NCBI GenBank assembly: GCA_964343505.1
Contig: CAYFJU010000001.1
Location: 1-64,000, forward strand
Length of the DNA stretch: 64,000 nt
Direction: 5' to 3'
Origin: TCS55 sp964343505
GTDB lineage: Bacteria; Fidelibacterota; Marinisomatia; Marinisomatales; TCS55
Each line of letters begins with the position of its first letter. Positions within the stretch are counted from its first letter, which is position 1. The translations under genes were made by a program, and so were the position numbers. Below, in pieces: positions 17,183 through 26,081 of the stretch. The notes under the pieces are model-generated. The model was not told the DNA's origin. It did no database searches and was given only the letters and a program-made list of their open reading frames with translations.

Positions 17183-17247
17183 TCAAAGTCTCCTGACTTT
17201 GATTTGAGATCGGGAGACCCCAAAATATCTTTAATCCGAGATATTTT
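17183..17247. other. Two perfect hairpins upstream of the GSDH-family gene
   Basis: TCAAAGTC-TCCT-GACTTTGA (17183-17202, 8 bp) and AAAATATCT-TTAATCCG-AGATATTTT (17222-17247, 9 bp) lie in the 210-base gap between the PAP2 gene and the GSDH gene. GTCTCC and GGAGAC also pair around the first. They may end transcription from PAP2, form a 5' leader, or be a repeat. No gene is supported in 17161-17370. Confidence 0.4.
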
Positions 17248-17370
17248 TATGCTAACCTGTTGTGCAATCCATAACAATTAAATTTGGCTGCTTTTTGTGA
17301 AAATTCTTCAGATTTCAGTTAATATGCATAACGGGTTATACTAATGATATTTTTATTACACCTTGGTTTA

Positions 17371-17964
17371 TTATAAGGGGATCGAAATTTTAAGAATAGG
17401 AGTTCTCATTAGGTTTTTTTGATTGGCATCAAACACGGTATAAAAATATCTTCCCGTCACCCAGCCCAACACCCATCCGACAATCACGTCTGAGACATAA
17501 TGATTCCCCACGTAAACTTGGCTGTATCCGCTGATGAGTGTGTAACCGATCATTAGGGAAGTATTATGCGGGGAAGAAAGGGCCACAGCTGTTGCCCAAG
17601 CTGCAGTGGTGGCGGCATGGCCGGAAGGAAAGGAGGGCGTAATCCGTGTATTCCAAAGCCGCGGTTTATAATGGCGGGCCGGGCGCTCCCGTTTAAAACT
17701 ATATTTTCCTAAAACTACGGGCAGTTGAACGCCTAGGATCGCGGCAAGTGAGGGTTGAAGTTTGTCTTTGCCAATTTGATCAAACCCCGCAAACCCGAAT
17801 TCAATAAAAGGTGTCGCCAGTGCCCAACCTTCCATGGTAAAATCCATAATCGGCGCATTGTTTTTCCCTTCGAGTCTTTTGGTAAGATATAGATCTGTTT
17901 TTATCAATATATTTTCTGAAAAAGCGAATGATATAATCATCAGAAATATGAGGAATTGTTTCAT
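17371..17964 (-). CDS. PAP2-family membrane phosphatase with altered motif
   Basis: A 197-aa membrane protein with signal or anchor at 1-16 and the PAP2 motifs K87x6RP (87-95), PSGH (113-116) and a third motif SQVYVGNHYVSD (148-159). In the family the third motif is SRx5Hx3D. Here the Arg is Gln149, while His155 and Asp159 are kept. It would remove phosphate from lipid phosphates such as undecaprenyl pyrophosphate or phosphatidate, but the lost Arg may lower or change activity. It overlaps the ligA stop by 4 bases. Confidence 0.85.
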   Translation of the reverse strand: MKQFLIFLMIISFAFSENILIKTDLYLTKRLEGKNNAPIMDFTMEGWALATPFIEFGFAGFDQIGKDKLQPSLAAILGVQLPVVLGKYSFKRERPARHYKPRLWNTRITPSFPSGHAATTAAWATAVALSSPHNTSLMIGYTLISGYSQVYVGNHYVSDVIVGWVLGWVTGRYFYTVFDANQKNLMRTPILKISIPL

Positions 17965-19964
17965 GATATCATTTCCAGAAATTCTTCTTCGGATAAAATT
18001 GGGATACCCAAGTCTTCTGCTTTTTTCAGTTTAGTCCCGGCCCCGGGCCCGGCCACCACGAAATCGGTTTTTTTACTGACGGACCCGCTGGCCCGCCCCC
18101 CATGGGCTTCGGCCATCTCTTTGGCCTCATTGCGGCTGAATTGGGTGAGGCTGCCCGTAAAGACAAATGTTTTACCAGTCAGGATGAGACTTTTGGGCCC
18201 TTCAACTTTTTCCAATTGAACGCCTAGGGATAAGCATGATTTAACCACATCAATATTGGTGCTGTCCGACCAGAAGCTGGTAATAGTTTCCGCCACGATG
18301 GGGCCTACCTCATCAATGGCTTCCAATCCCTCCGGAGAGGCTGAGATGAATTTTTCGATGTCGCCGGCATAAGATTTTTCCAATACCTTGGAAAGATGGG
18401 CCCCCACGTTGCGAATACCTAAAGCATAGATAAAACGGGCGAAGGTGGTTTGTTTTGCAACCTGGATGGCGGTGAGAATATTCTGGGCTGATTTATCGCC
18501 CATGCGCTCCAGGTTCACCAGATCATCATAAGTGAGTTTAAAAATATCATCTACTGTTCGAATCAATTTTTTATCCACCAGCTGATCCACCAGTTTTTCG
18601 CCGAAGCCGTCGATGTCCAGAGCTGATTTGGATACAAAATGTTCAATCCGACCTTTCACCTGGGCGGGGCATGAGATGTTTTGGCAGCGTGCCACTGCTT
18701 CACCTTCCGGCCGAAATACCTCGTGACCGCAGGCGGGGCATTCGTGTGGCAATTGGTAAGCTTCAGTATTTTTCGGCCGTTTGTCCAGAATCACTTTGAC
18801 CACTTCCGGGATCACATCTCCGGCGCGTTGGATCAATACCGTGTCGCCGATACGGACATCCTTTCGGTCAATTTCATCCTGGTTATGAAGTGTTGCATTG
18901 GTGACCACCACACCGCCTACATTCACAGGCTCAAGTTTGGCCACCGGTGTCACAGCCCCCGTTCGACCGATTGATGGCATAATATCATTTACAATAGTTG
19001 TCACTTGTTGTGCTTTGAATTTTCCTGCAATAGCCCAGCGCGGCGAACGGCTGCGGATGCCAAGAGCGTTTCTCTGGGCGTTGGAATTAACCTTAAAGAC
19101 AGTGCCGTCAATTTCATAAGGCAGATCGTTCCGCCGCGCTTCTAAATCCTGATGAAATTTGACAACTTCTTCGACATGATTTACTTTTTTGATTTCAGGA
19201 TTGACCGGGAATCCCCACTCCTTCAGGGCGGAAAGAAAATTTTCATGTGTATCGAAAGCAGTGCCATCAAGGGTACCCGCTTCATAACAATAAATGGATA
19301 AGGGTCGTTGCGCGGTGATGCTTGAATCCAACTGGCGCAGGCTGCCGGCCGCTGCATTCCTTGGATTGGCAAAAAGGGCATGGCCCTTGGCTTCTCTTTT
19401 TTTATTCAGTGCCCTGAATCCGGATTTGGTGATAAACACTTCTCCTCGAACTTCTAGCAAGGTTGGCGCTTCCCGGATATCGATTCTAAGTGAAAGAGGA
19501 ATGGCTGATATGGTCTTTAAATTTTGGGTAATATCTTCACCGGTAATACCGTCACCTCGAGTGGAGCCATTGGTAAATAACCCGTTTTCATAAACCAGTT
19601 CCACTGCAAGACCATCTAATTTAGGCTCTGCCATATATTCCACATTTTCATCCGTGTCGAGCCCTTTTTTTGCCCGCTCATCAAAGGCCCGCAATTCCGC
19701 TTCATTCATAGCATTGGCCAGGGACAGCATGGGGGCGCGGTGGGTGATGGTGCCGAAGGATGGCAGGGGCGCCGCCCCCACCCGCTGAGTGGGAGAATCT
19801 TCCGTAATTAAATCAGGGTTTTTGTCCTCAAACTTTTGTAATTCCCGAAAAAGCTGATCATACTCACTATCTGAAATGAGGGGGTCATCTAATACATAAT
19901 AGCGATAGTTGTGATCATTGAGCTGATCCCGCAGGGCTTGAATCTGTTGTTGGATGTCAGCCAA
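17961..19964 (-). CDS. ligA: NAD-dependent DNA ligase
   Basis: A 667-aa ligase of normal length. The order is N-terminal Ia domain (DHNYRYYVLDDPLISDSEYD), adenylation domain with AEPKLDG and nucleophile Lys115, OB domain, a four-Cys zinc finger (CPACG ... CQNISCPAQ), helix-hairpin-helix repeats, and a C-terminal BRCT domain (SLILTGKTFVFTGSLTQFSR). It seals nicks using NAD+ in replication and repair. It shares an operon with a PAP2 gene downstream and exported unknowns upstream. Confidence 0.98.
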   Translation of the reverse strand: MADIQQQIQALRDQLNDHNYRYYVLDDPLISDSEYDQLFRELQKFEDKNPDLITEDSPTQRVGAAPLPSFGTITHRAPMLSLANAMNEAELRAFDERAKKGLDTDENVEYMAEPKLDGLAVELVYENGLFTNGSTRGDGITGEDITQNLKTISAIPLSLRIDIREAPTLLEVRGEVFITKSGFRALNKKREAKGHALFANPRNAAAGSLRQLDSSITAQRPLSIYCYEAGTLDGTAFDTHENFLSALKEWGFPVNPEIKKVNHVEEVVKFHQDLEARRNDLPYEIDGTVFKVNSNAQRNALGIRSRSPRWAIAGKFKAQQVTTIVNDIMPSIGRTGAVTPVAKLEPVNVGGVVVTNATLHNQDEIDRKDVRIGDTVLIQRAGDVIPEVVKVILDKRPKNTEAYQLPHECPACGHEVFRPEGEAVARCQNISCPAQVKGRIEHFVSKSALDIDGFGEKLVDQLVDKKLIRTVDDIFKLTYDDLVNLERMGDKSAQNILTAIQVAKQTTFARFIYALGIRNVGAHLSKVLEKSYAGDIEKFISASPEGLEAIDEVGPIVAETITSFWSDSTNIDVVKSCLSLGVQLEKVEGPKSLILTGKTFVFTGSLTQFSRNEAKEMAEAHGGRASGSVSKKTDFVVAGPGAGTKLKKAEDLGIPILSEEEFLEMIS

Positions 19965-19966
19965 TT

Positions 19967-20470
19967 CTAGTTTCTTAAGGCAGCACGCTTTTTAAAATAT
20001 TCCTTGGGATTCAGCAGGAATTTGGTGATGGGCGCCAACTGACCCGCGCTATCCACCGGTGTGGCATACATAGCGCCGTCCTTTAAACCGACGGTAAAAA
20101 AATAAGTGATTTTATTCGCCGGTTTTTCTTTAGGGTCATAGCGGAATGCAAACCGTTCACGATGGGGATCATAAGAAATTTCTACATATCTTGGCATCGT
20201 ATCCGTTTTATAAAATAGACTGACAGACTTCATTATCTCCCGGGGGAAATCGGAAAAAACTTCTAATTCAAATGCCCTGGAGTTGAAAAAGACACGGGCG
20301 GGATGGTGAAATACTTTTGGCGTAAATGAAAATGCCGGCATTTCAAAATCCAGACTGTCAGAGGCCTGCGATGTTAAGGCGCTCAGGGTAAGCAAAAGAG
20401 AGAGAACAGGTTTTATGGTTTTCCCCTCAAGTCGATGTGAAGGTGATGCACTTTTTATACCAATGATCAT
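19967..20470 (-). CDS. Exported protein of unknown function, uncertain start
   Basis: The frame runs from ATG 20470 (167 aa), but that start lies 44 bases inside the upstream gene and gives 18 residues before a signal peptide. A GAGGGG site sits six bases before an ATA codon (encoding the Ile of TIKPVLSLL) that would begin exactly at the signal peptide IKPVLSLLLTLSALTSQA. No standard start lies there. The mature part (YKTDTMPRYVEISYDPHRER, FRYDPKEKPANKITYFFTVG) is strand-rich and of no known family. ligA follows after two bases. Confidence 0.6.
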   Translation of the reverse strand: MIIGIKSASPSHRLEGKTIKPVLSLLLTLSALTSQASDSLDFEMPAFSFTPKVFHHPARVFFNSRAFELEVFSDFPREIMKSVSLFYKTDTMPRYVEISYDPHRERFAFRYDPKEKPANKITYFFTVGLKDGAMYATPVDSAGQLAPITKFLLNPKEYFKKRAALRN

Positions 20471-20849
20471 AGGTGATCTGTTTCCGGATCATATAATCGG
20501 CTGTGCAGCGCGCATTGGCTTCACAGATATCTACCTCTTTCCCGCGGAAATCATAATGCATCACAACCACATATTTTTTAAAGGGCTTCTTGGCGTATTG
20601 GCCCATATTCGCCAGGGCGGAGACAGCAAAACTCAGATCTTCACTGGAACGGTTCCGGTCGATTTTGATTTCAACATGATAGATCCGTTCACCTCCATCC
20701 ATGTATATTTTGAGTCCCGTGAGCTTGGGGGCCTTATGATTCCGGGCAAAATATTGGGGTGTCATGGCGGCGATCTGTTTGTCCGTGAACTTGGGTTTGC
20801 CCGCCATAACAAAAGAAAGTAAAAGCAGAATGGTCAATAAATGTTTCAT
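20427..20849 (-). CDS. Small exported protein, unknown function
   Basis: A 140-aa protein with signal peptide MKHLLTILLLLSFVMAG. It has two Cys near EVDICEANARCTADYMIRK and one close to the end (WYKKCITF), which could form disulphides in the periplasm. I recognise no family. Its start overlaps the 338-aa gene stop by 4 bases, and its 3' end overlaps the next frame, so the three are an operon. Confidence 0.65.
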   Translation of the reverse strand: MKHLLTILLLLSFVMAGKPKFTDKQIAAMTPQYFARNHKAPKLTGLKIYMDGGERIYHVEIKIDRNRSSEDLSFAVSALANMGQYAKKPFKKYVVVMHYDFRGKEVDICEANARCTADYMIRKQITYDHWYKKCITFTST

Positions 20850-21862
20850 GATGTTTTCCTTTTTCTGGATATTAGAATTAAACCAATCAACACAACCAAT
20901 GCACCGATGACAATGGCCATTTGAATTCTTTTGGGATGATAAATGACAGATGCCGCTTCAATCACATAATCATCATTGAGAAAATCTTCATAATTAAATT
21001 CCCACCATAAGGTGTCATGCGACATTGAATCTGCATTGGAATGGGTAATGACTCCGGGAAGAATTCCGGCAAATTTGAACGTATCGTCATTGAGCCCCAC
21101 CGTTACATTGGCTTCATCGATATAAGGCATCATGGCTTCCATGCATGCCTGGGTAAAGTTTTCAGGAAGGTCATCTAAAAAAGGCCTGAAGTTGGTTTCG
21201 ATCAATGCTTTGGGCAGGATAAATACGTCTTCCCCCTCATTTTTATCGCTATCCATAATGCCGAATAAATTGCCCGCTTCCTCGGCCTTATAAAACACAC
21301 CCCGGAAATGATTGAGGATGCGCTCTTTTAGAAGGCCCTCGATTGGCATAGGTTCTTGCAAATCCTTGATTCCTGCTGCCAGGCAATACATAATAATTTC
21401 AGTTTCCACGCGTTTTACCGTAGAATCATCTTCCGAATCCTCCATGGCTTTCGCCAGCAGGGGATATTTCTGGTGGACGCGCCGGCCTTCAAATACTTGA
21501 TGAAGGGTATAGGATGTGGAAAACAATCCGGCGTTTTTTTGCACAGTGATGGGGTGCCGCGGCGGCGCCGGGCCACTCGTTTCCGAATAAAATGTAGTTG
21601 TTCCGCTTAAAACAGCTTCTGAATTGATCACATGAACGGGATCGTTGCTGTCTTTCTTTCCCTTTTCAATGATTTCAGCGGCCCAGGGGCTTTGCATGGG
21701 AATCGGGAAATCATCGTCGAAGACATCTTTTTTATCCCCTTCAGTATGGAATTTCATATGGTATTTTCCATCGGGGAAAACACGCACCGTGATTAATGTT
21801 TCAACGCATTGAAATGAAAAGACAGCGGTGAAAAATAAAAGAATAATTTTGGGCTTCCGCAT
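20846..21862 (-). CDS. Membrane-anchored exported protein, unknown function
   Basis: A 338-aa protein with an N-terminal signal sequence ending FSFQC (an imperfect lipobox) and a single C-terminal transmembrane helix (MAIVIGALVVLIGLILIS) with basic tail RKRKTS. That gives a large periplasmic domain anchored at its C-terminus. The body contains TVRVFPDGKYHMKFHTEGD, which suggests a beta-rich domain. No family is recognised. It is first in an operon leading into ligA. Confidence 0.7.
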   Translation of the reverse strand: MRKPKIILLFFTAVFSFQCVETLITVRVFPDGKYHMKFHTEGDKKDVFDDDFPIPMQSPWAAEIIEKGKKDSNDPVHVINSEAVLSGTTTFYSETSGPAPPRHPITVQKNAGLFSTSYTLHQVFEGRRVHQKYPLLAKAMEDSEDDSTVKRVETEIIMYCLAAGIKDLQEPMPIEGLLKERILNHFRGVFYKAEEAGNLFGIMDSDKNEGEDVFILPKALIETNFRPFLDDLPENFTQACMEAMMPYIDEANVTVGLNDDTFKFAGILPGVITHSNADSMSHDTLWWEFNYEDFLNDDYVIEAASVIYHPKRIQMAIVIGALVVLIGLILISRKRKTS

Positions 21863-21900
21863 GGGTTCAATTTACGTGAATCGGGGAGGGGACAAAAACA

Positions 21901-21929
21901 AAAAGGGCCGCCGGGGCAGCCCTTTTTTT
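21901..21929 (-). terminator. Intrinsic terminator between two minus-strand operons
   Basis: AAAAGGGC (21901-21908) pairs with GCCCTTTT (21919-21926) around a GC-rich loop. On the minus strand the stem is followed by TTTTTGTTTTTG, ending transcription from the 22065-23189 gene. The plus-strand side also has seven T. Confidence 0.75.
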
Positions 21930-21942
21930 GATGATTCATCCC

Positions 21943-22032
21943 ATAATTATTTAAAACTCCCGCCTGCCCCCGACCTCTCGGGTGGCAGCTGGTAATTATG
22001 TAATGGCATCGCATTACGTTTTAAATAATTAC
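21943..22032. repeat. Small element with 15-bp terminal inverted repeats
   Basis: ATAATTATTTAAAAC (21943-21957) and GTTTTAAATAATTAC (22018-22032) are inverted copies matching at 14 of 15 positions. Between them is a GC-rich core with CCCGCCTGCCCCCGACC-type sequence and TAATG...CATTA. At 90 bp it looks like a MITE or REP-type element. Confidence 0.6.
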
Positions 22033-22064
22033 GTTTCATGCCTTAATATATTGAATTCGTCAAC

Positions 22065-23189
22065 CTAGAATGTCATCCTTAGAGATGTCTGCAGGGTGCG
22101 GATGATGAGCAGTGCATCAGCGCCGGTGACGTCCCCGGTGGGGTTAAATCGTCCTGTAATAACATCAGCCTGCATAATGCCCCGCTCCGCACAAAGGGCC
22201 ATCGCGTTGTAAGCAAAATGGCTGCTGGGCACATCGCTGAAGCGGCTTTGGGCTTCCCCGAAATATCGTGTTTCCAGACCTTCATCCCGGGTCGCAACCA
22301 CGAGGAGCCTTTGGACAGCCATGGCATAGGTGGCCCTGTTGATTGTGTCATCGGGATAAAAATTACCATCCGGCTCAATATCCATGATGCCGTAGCGGAT
22401 CATATCTTTGATCCACGTTTCAGCCCAATGCCCATTGGCGTCGTTGGGAGTGGCAATCGTGGCTGTTTGCGCCGCTTGCCCCGGCGTTTGAAATCCGGTA
22501 TTTTGAGTAGGCATGCGGTCAAACAGGACACCGATCTTTAATTCTTCCGCAAACAATACCGCCAGGTCAGCGCGGTTAATTCTTTCCTTTAAAGCTACCT
22601 TTTTACCCACGGGTGTGCCGGGCATGGCGCGGACAATTTTTTGCGCCAGTTTCCATTTGGCGTCCGCTTTACCGGCATAATCGCCCCGTTTATCAACCAC
22701 TTTTCGGAAATAACTTTCTGCTTCAGCAAATTGATAGTTATAGAGATAGGCCACGCCGTACCAATACATGGCCCCTTCGTGTCCCTTATCCCGTTTGAGG
22801 GCTTTTTTCAGGTAGTCTTCCGCGCGCTTGAACCACTTTTTCTCTGAATCACGCATGGTAATCCACACTTGGGCGCTTAAGGAAAGGGCCTCCGGATCCT
22901 TGGATCCTCTGCTGGCGCATTTGGAGGCAAAACCCTTTGCTTCTTTATTCTGTCCCAAGTGGGCGTGAGCCAAACCCAGACCGCCGTATCCCAGGGCAAA
23001 CTTTTTATCCAGGTCAACGGACCGCTGGAATGATTTGATTGCCTGTTGATAATCGCCGTTCTCGATGGCACGCATCCCGGCTTTAAAATGATATTCGGGT
23101 GTATCGACAGCACTTTCTGGCTTCGTAGCGCAGGCAGCTAATAGTAATAAAGCAAAAAGTGAAATCAATGATCGATGTTTTTTCAGCAT
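22065..23189 (-). CDS. TPR lipoprotein with C-terminal SLH domains
   Basis: I place the start at ATG 23189 (MLKKHRSLISLFALLLLAAC, a clear lipobox with Cys20), with AGGAG six bases before it; the longer frame to 23309 is not needed. Residues about 30-200 form TPR repeats (AIENGDYQQAIKSFQRSVDL, YQFAEAESYFRKV). The C-terminal part has two S-layer-homology-like motifs: HWAETWIKDMIRYGIMD with FYPDDTINRATYAMAV, and FSDVPSSHFAYNAM with GRFNPTGDVTGADA. SLH domains bind cell-wall polymers. It is divergent from the 23359 gene. Confidence 0.85.
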   Translation of the reverse strand: MLKKHRSLISLFALLLLAACATKPESAVDTPEYHFKAGMRAIENGDYQQAIKSFQRSVDLDKKFALGYGGLGLAHAHLGQNKEAKGFASKCASRGSKDPEALSLSAQVWITMRDSEKKWFKRAEDYLKKALKRDKGHEGAMYWYGVAYLYNYQFAEAESYFRKVVDKRGDYAGKADAKWKLAQKIVRAMPGTPVGKKVALKERINRADLAVLFAEELKIGVLFDRMPTQNTGFQTPGQAAQTATIATPNDANGHWAETWIKDMIRYGIMDIEPDGNFYPDDTINRATYAMAVQRLLVVATRDEGLETRYFGEAQSRFSDVPSSHFAYNAMALCAERGIMQADVITGRFNPTGDVTGADALLIIRTLQTSLRMTF

Positions 23190-23358
23190 AATGAACTCCT
23201 CGAAAAGATTATTCGCCATGAATATACCTTGAATCACCCATAAATGAAAATAAACTGAATTCACCCATTTGATCTGCATCACATTTATCTTCAATATATA
23301 TTGCTTCACGACCTCGAAATGGATAATTTACCCTGTAACTGTACACGAACAATTATGA

Positions 23359-24480
23359 GTGGATATGTTGAAATTCTTATATAAAATCGTTGGAATCTTA
23401 TGCCTGATAGGATTAACAACCCTTCGAGGGCAGGCCCTCACGGCCACCGGAACGGGTTATGGCCTCACCAAGGATGCGGCCACAGAACAGGCCAAGCGGG
23501 ACGCTGTGGAACAGGGACTCGGCGCCTACATGACCTCTACCACCACGGTTACCGCCACCTCCATAGAAGATAATATTTATTCCAAAGCCCAGGGATTTGT
23601 TAAATCATTCAAAGTGACCAAACAAAGCCAGGGCCCCGACGGGAATTGGGAAATTACCATCGAAGCGGAAGTTACCGATATGATTGATCAGGTCATGGCA
23701 GATGAAGCGGCGCTCCAGACCTTGCTAAATGCCATGAACCGCCCGCGAATCATCTTTATGGTACGGGAAGAAAACCTGATTGATAAAACACCCACCGATT
23801 TTGCCGAAACAAAGCTTCTGGCCATGTTTTATGAAAAAGGATTTGATGTGGTTGACCGTCAGATGGTACAAGCTTTGAAGGGCGGCGCAGATTATACCCA
23901 GGCCTTGGCGGGCAACGTATCCGCCGCGGCAAAGATCGCCAGCCAGCTGGGCGCTGAGGTGATTGTTATTGGTACGGCAAAAATTTCTTCCGGTGGTAAA
24001 ATCTATAATATGACCTCGGGTCAGGCCGATCTGAATGCCAAAATCATTCGGGCAGACACAGGTGAAATACTGGCCGTGGTGCCCCAGGCCCGGGGGAAAA
24101 AGCCCCATATTTCCGCATCCACAGCCGGCGTGAACGCCGTCAATCAAGCGGCGGATATTTTAGGTAAAAATATTATTTCCCAGCTGGTCATCAAGTGGAG
24201 CACACAGCAATCAAACTTCATTAAAGTGTATATTGTGCTCAAGGGGGCCGATTTTATGTCGTACATGACATTTGAATCCTTCTTAAAAGCCCAAACCGTT
24301 TCAGGGATTCGGAATGCCTACGCTAAAAGCTTAAATGATGGTGTGGCGGAGTACGAAGTAGAATATGAAGGCAAATCCCAGGCTTTGGCCATGGGTTTAG
24401 CGCAGACCAGTCCTGACGGATTGAATTTTAGAGTGACCGGGTTAACCGGCAATCGAATCACAGCAGAAATTGTACAATGA
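23359..24480 (+). CDS. LPP20/FlgT-like exported protein with CsgG-like middle
   Basis: A 373-aa exported protein (GTG 23359 or ATG 23365; signal peptide to about LTTLRGQA). The N-terminal domain TATGTGYGLTKDAATEQAKR with AVEQGLGAYM matches the LPP20/FlgT-N fold. A CsgG/TolB-like middle follows (FAETKLLAMFYEKGFDVVDR, then ASQLGAEVIVIGTAKI), and the C-terminus is another small repeat-like domain. Such proteins sit at the outer membrane of flagellar or surface machines. It overlaps the next LPP20-like gene by a few bases. Confidence 0.75.
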   Translation: MDMLKFLYKIVGILCLIGLTTLRGQALTATGTGYGLTKDAATEQAKRDAVEQGLGAYMTSTTTVTATSIEDNIYSKAQGFVKSFKVTKQSQGPDGNWEITIEAEVTDMIDQVMADEAALQTLLNAMNRPRIIFMVREENLIDKTPTDFAETKLLAMFYEKGFDVVDRQMVQALKGGADYTQALAGNVSAAAKIASQLGAEVIVIGTAKISSGGKIYNMTSGQADLNAKIIRADTGEILAVVPQARGKKPHISASTAGVNAVNQAADILGKNIISQLVIKWSTQQSNFIKVYIVLKGADFMSYMTFESFLKAQTVSGIRNAYAKSLNDGVAEYEVEYEGKSQALAMGLAQTSPDGLNFRVTGLTGNRITAEIVQ

Positions 24481-24491
24481 TGAGGTATCCC

Positions 24492-25319
24492 ATGAAAAAA
24501 TTAATCGGATTATCAGCAATATTATTCAGTACGGCCTTTTCACAAGGTGTGGTGACACAATTGGAAAAAGGCAGCATCAACTATTCGGACCAGACCATTT
24601 CGGCTGTGGGCATTGGATTCGTGCCTCAAAATGTTATCAATGCAGGCCAGGCCCGGCGCATGGCTTTGCGGATTGCCAAGCAGGATGCCCTGCGGCAACT
24701 GATTGAAATTGTCAATGGTGTCACCCTTACCAGTGAAACCACCATGAGCGGCGCTATGGTTGATGATGTGATCAACACCAAAGTCAGGGGATTTATCCGC
24801 GGTGCCCGTCAAGTCGGCGATCCAAGATATTTGAGTGATACATCTATTGAGGTTGAATACCAGGTGCCCATGAGCGGCATTTCGGATATTATGCTTCCAC
24901 CGGTAACAATCGCGCCTACGCCTACTCAACCCGGAGCGGCACAACCGGCCGCTGGTACTGCATCCACGCCAACAACGGGCGGCATTACCGGTCTCATTAT
25001 TGATGCCCGGGGGCTCAAAGCCCGCCCGGCCATGGCGCCGCGGATTTTAGACCAGAATGGCAATGCAGTTTATGGTCCGGGCACCTACAGTCGTGAATAT
25101 GCAGTCACCAATGGCGTCGCCGGTTATTCCAAATCCCTGGAAGCGGCCCAGAAAGACCCGCGCGTACAAGGGAATCCATTGGTGGTGAAAGGTATTTCAA
25201 CTTCCGGCACGAATAGAACCGATGTTGTGATCAGCAATGCCGATGTTTCAAAAATTGATTCGGCCAATCGCAGCTATAATGTGCTGAAAGATTGCCGCGT
25301 GTTAATCTTGCTGGATTAA
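24492..25319 (+). CDS. LPP20-family exported protein
   Basis: I choose ATG 24492 (MKKLIGLSAILFSTAFSQG, signal peptide), with GAGG seven bases before; the frame also opens at 24477, overlapping the preceding stop. The LPP20-like core is SAVGIGFVPQNVINAGQARR with RIAKQDALRQLIEIVNGVTL. A Pro/Thr/Ala linker (PTPTQPGAAQPAAGTASTPT) leads to a C-terminal domain beginning ITGLIIDARGLKARPAMAPR, which resembles LPP20/FlgA-type proteins of surface machines. It acts with the preceding gene in the same operon. Confidence 0.72.
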   Translation: MKKLIGLSAILFSTAFSQGVVTQLEKGSINYSDQTISAVGIGFVPQNVINAGQARRMALRIAKQDALRQLIEIVNGVTLTSETTMSGAMVDDVINTKVRGFIRGARQVGDPRYLSDTSIEVEYQVPMSGISDIMLPPVTIAPTPTQPGAAQPAAGTASTPTTGGITGLIIDARGLKARPAMAPRILDQNGNAVYGPGTYSREYAVTNGVAGYSKSLEAAQKDPRVQGNPLVVKGISTSGTNRTDVVISNADVSKIDSANRSYNVLKDCRVLILLD

Positions 25320-25353
25320 ACAGATTTTATAGCAACTAAAAAGAAGGGCAAAG

Positions 25354-26013
25354 ATGCGGAACAGCATGAGATTCAAATCAATCTCATTTATATTAATTGG
25401 ATTACTGGCGGGGTCAGTCGTGGCACAGGAAGAAGCCATAAACCCCGGCATGGAAAAAAACGGCAGCAAAGATTTAAACATTGGAGATATCGCCCCCTCC
25501 TGGGCTTTGATGTATGGCCCCGGCCAGTTTGAATTTTTAAAAAACTGGTCTGAAGAGGAAGGGAAAAAACTACGCAAGTTCACTACCCAGCCCGACAGGC
25601 ATGCTGTCCTCATGAGTTTCTTCGCCACTTGGTGCCAACCATGTATGAAGGAATTGCCCCTCCTTGAAGAGGTGTATCAGAAATATAAGGATGAACGCAT
25701 CAAGTTTTTCCTGGTGGATATTACCGAAGCCACCCGTACCATTCCCGGTAATGAAAATTTGCCCAAAGCAGGGCCCTTCTTGCGGGAAAAAGGGTTTACG
25801 ATGCAGATTTTATTTGACACACGGGGAACAGTCATGAAGCGCTATAACGCGCAAACATTACCCCGGTTATTCATGATGGACGGAAACAGAAAGATTACCC
25901 TGACAAGACGCGGTTTCCATGCCGGCGAAGAAGAAAAATTTAAAAACGACCTATCTGTTGAAATTGAACGTCTTTTAGCAGAATTGCCACCGCCCAAAAA
26001 TGGTACCAAGTAG
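25354..26013 (+). CDS. TlpA-like periplasmic thioredoxin
   Basis: A 219-aa exported thioredoxin-fold protein with active site FFATWCQPCMKE (Cys94, Cys97) and the cis-Pro region NAQTLPRLFMMDG. Signal peptide about 1-25; an AAGGGC site precedes ATG 25354. TlpA/ResA-type proteins keep periplasmic cysteines or apocytochromes reduced. The atypical CX3CH haem site of the 37423-40671 protein and the cysteines of the CsgG-like proteins downstream are possible clients; this is inference. Confidence 0.85.
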   Translation: MRNSMRFKSISFILIGLLAGSVVAQEEAINPGMEKNGSKDLNIGDIAPSWALMYGPGQFEFLKNWSEEEGKKLRKFTTQPDRHAVLMSFFATWCQPCMKELPLLEEVYQKYKDERIKFFLVDITEATRTIPGNENLPKAGPFLREKGFTMQILFDTRGTVMKRYNAQTLPRLFMMDGNRKITLTRRGFHAGEEEKFKNDLSVEIERLLAELPPPKNGTK

Positions 26014-26025
26014 GCTGTGAGCCAG

Positions 26026-26048
26026 CCCACAGGGAGATTCCCTGTGGG
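26026..26048 (+). terminator. Perfect 10-bp hairpin after the TlpA gene
   Basis: CCCACAGGGA-GAT-TCCCTGTGGG directly follows the TlpA-like stop. The sequence after it is TATGATAAACTTTTAATAA, only weakly U-rich, so it may end, slow or stabilise the transcript before the 26082 gene. Confidence 0.55.
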
Positions 26049-26081
26049 TATGATAAACTTTTAATAATTAGTGAGCCGATT

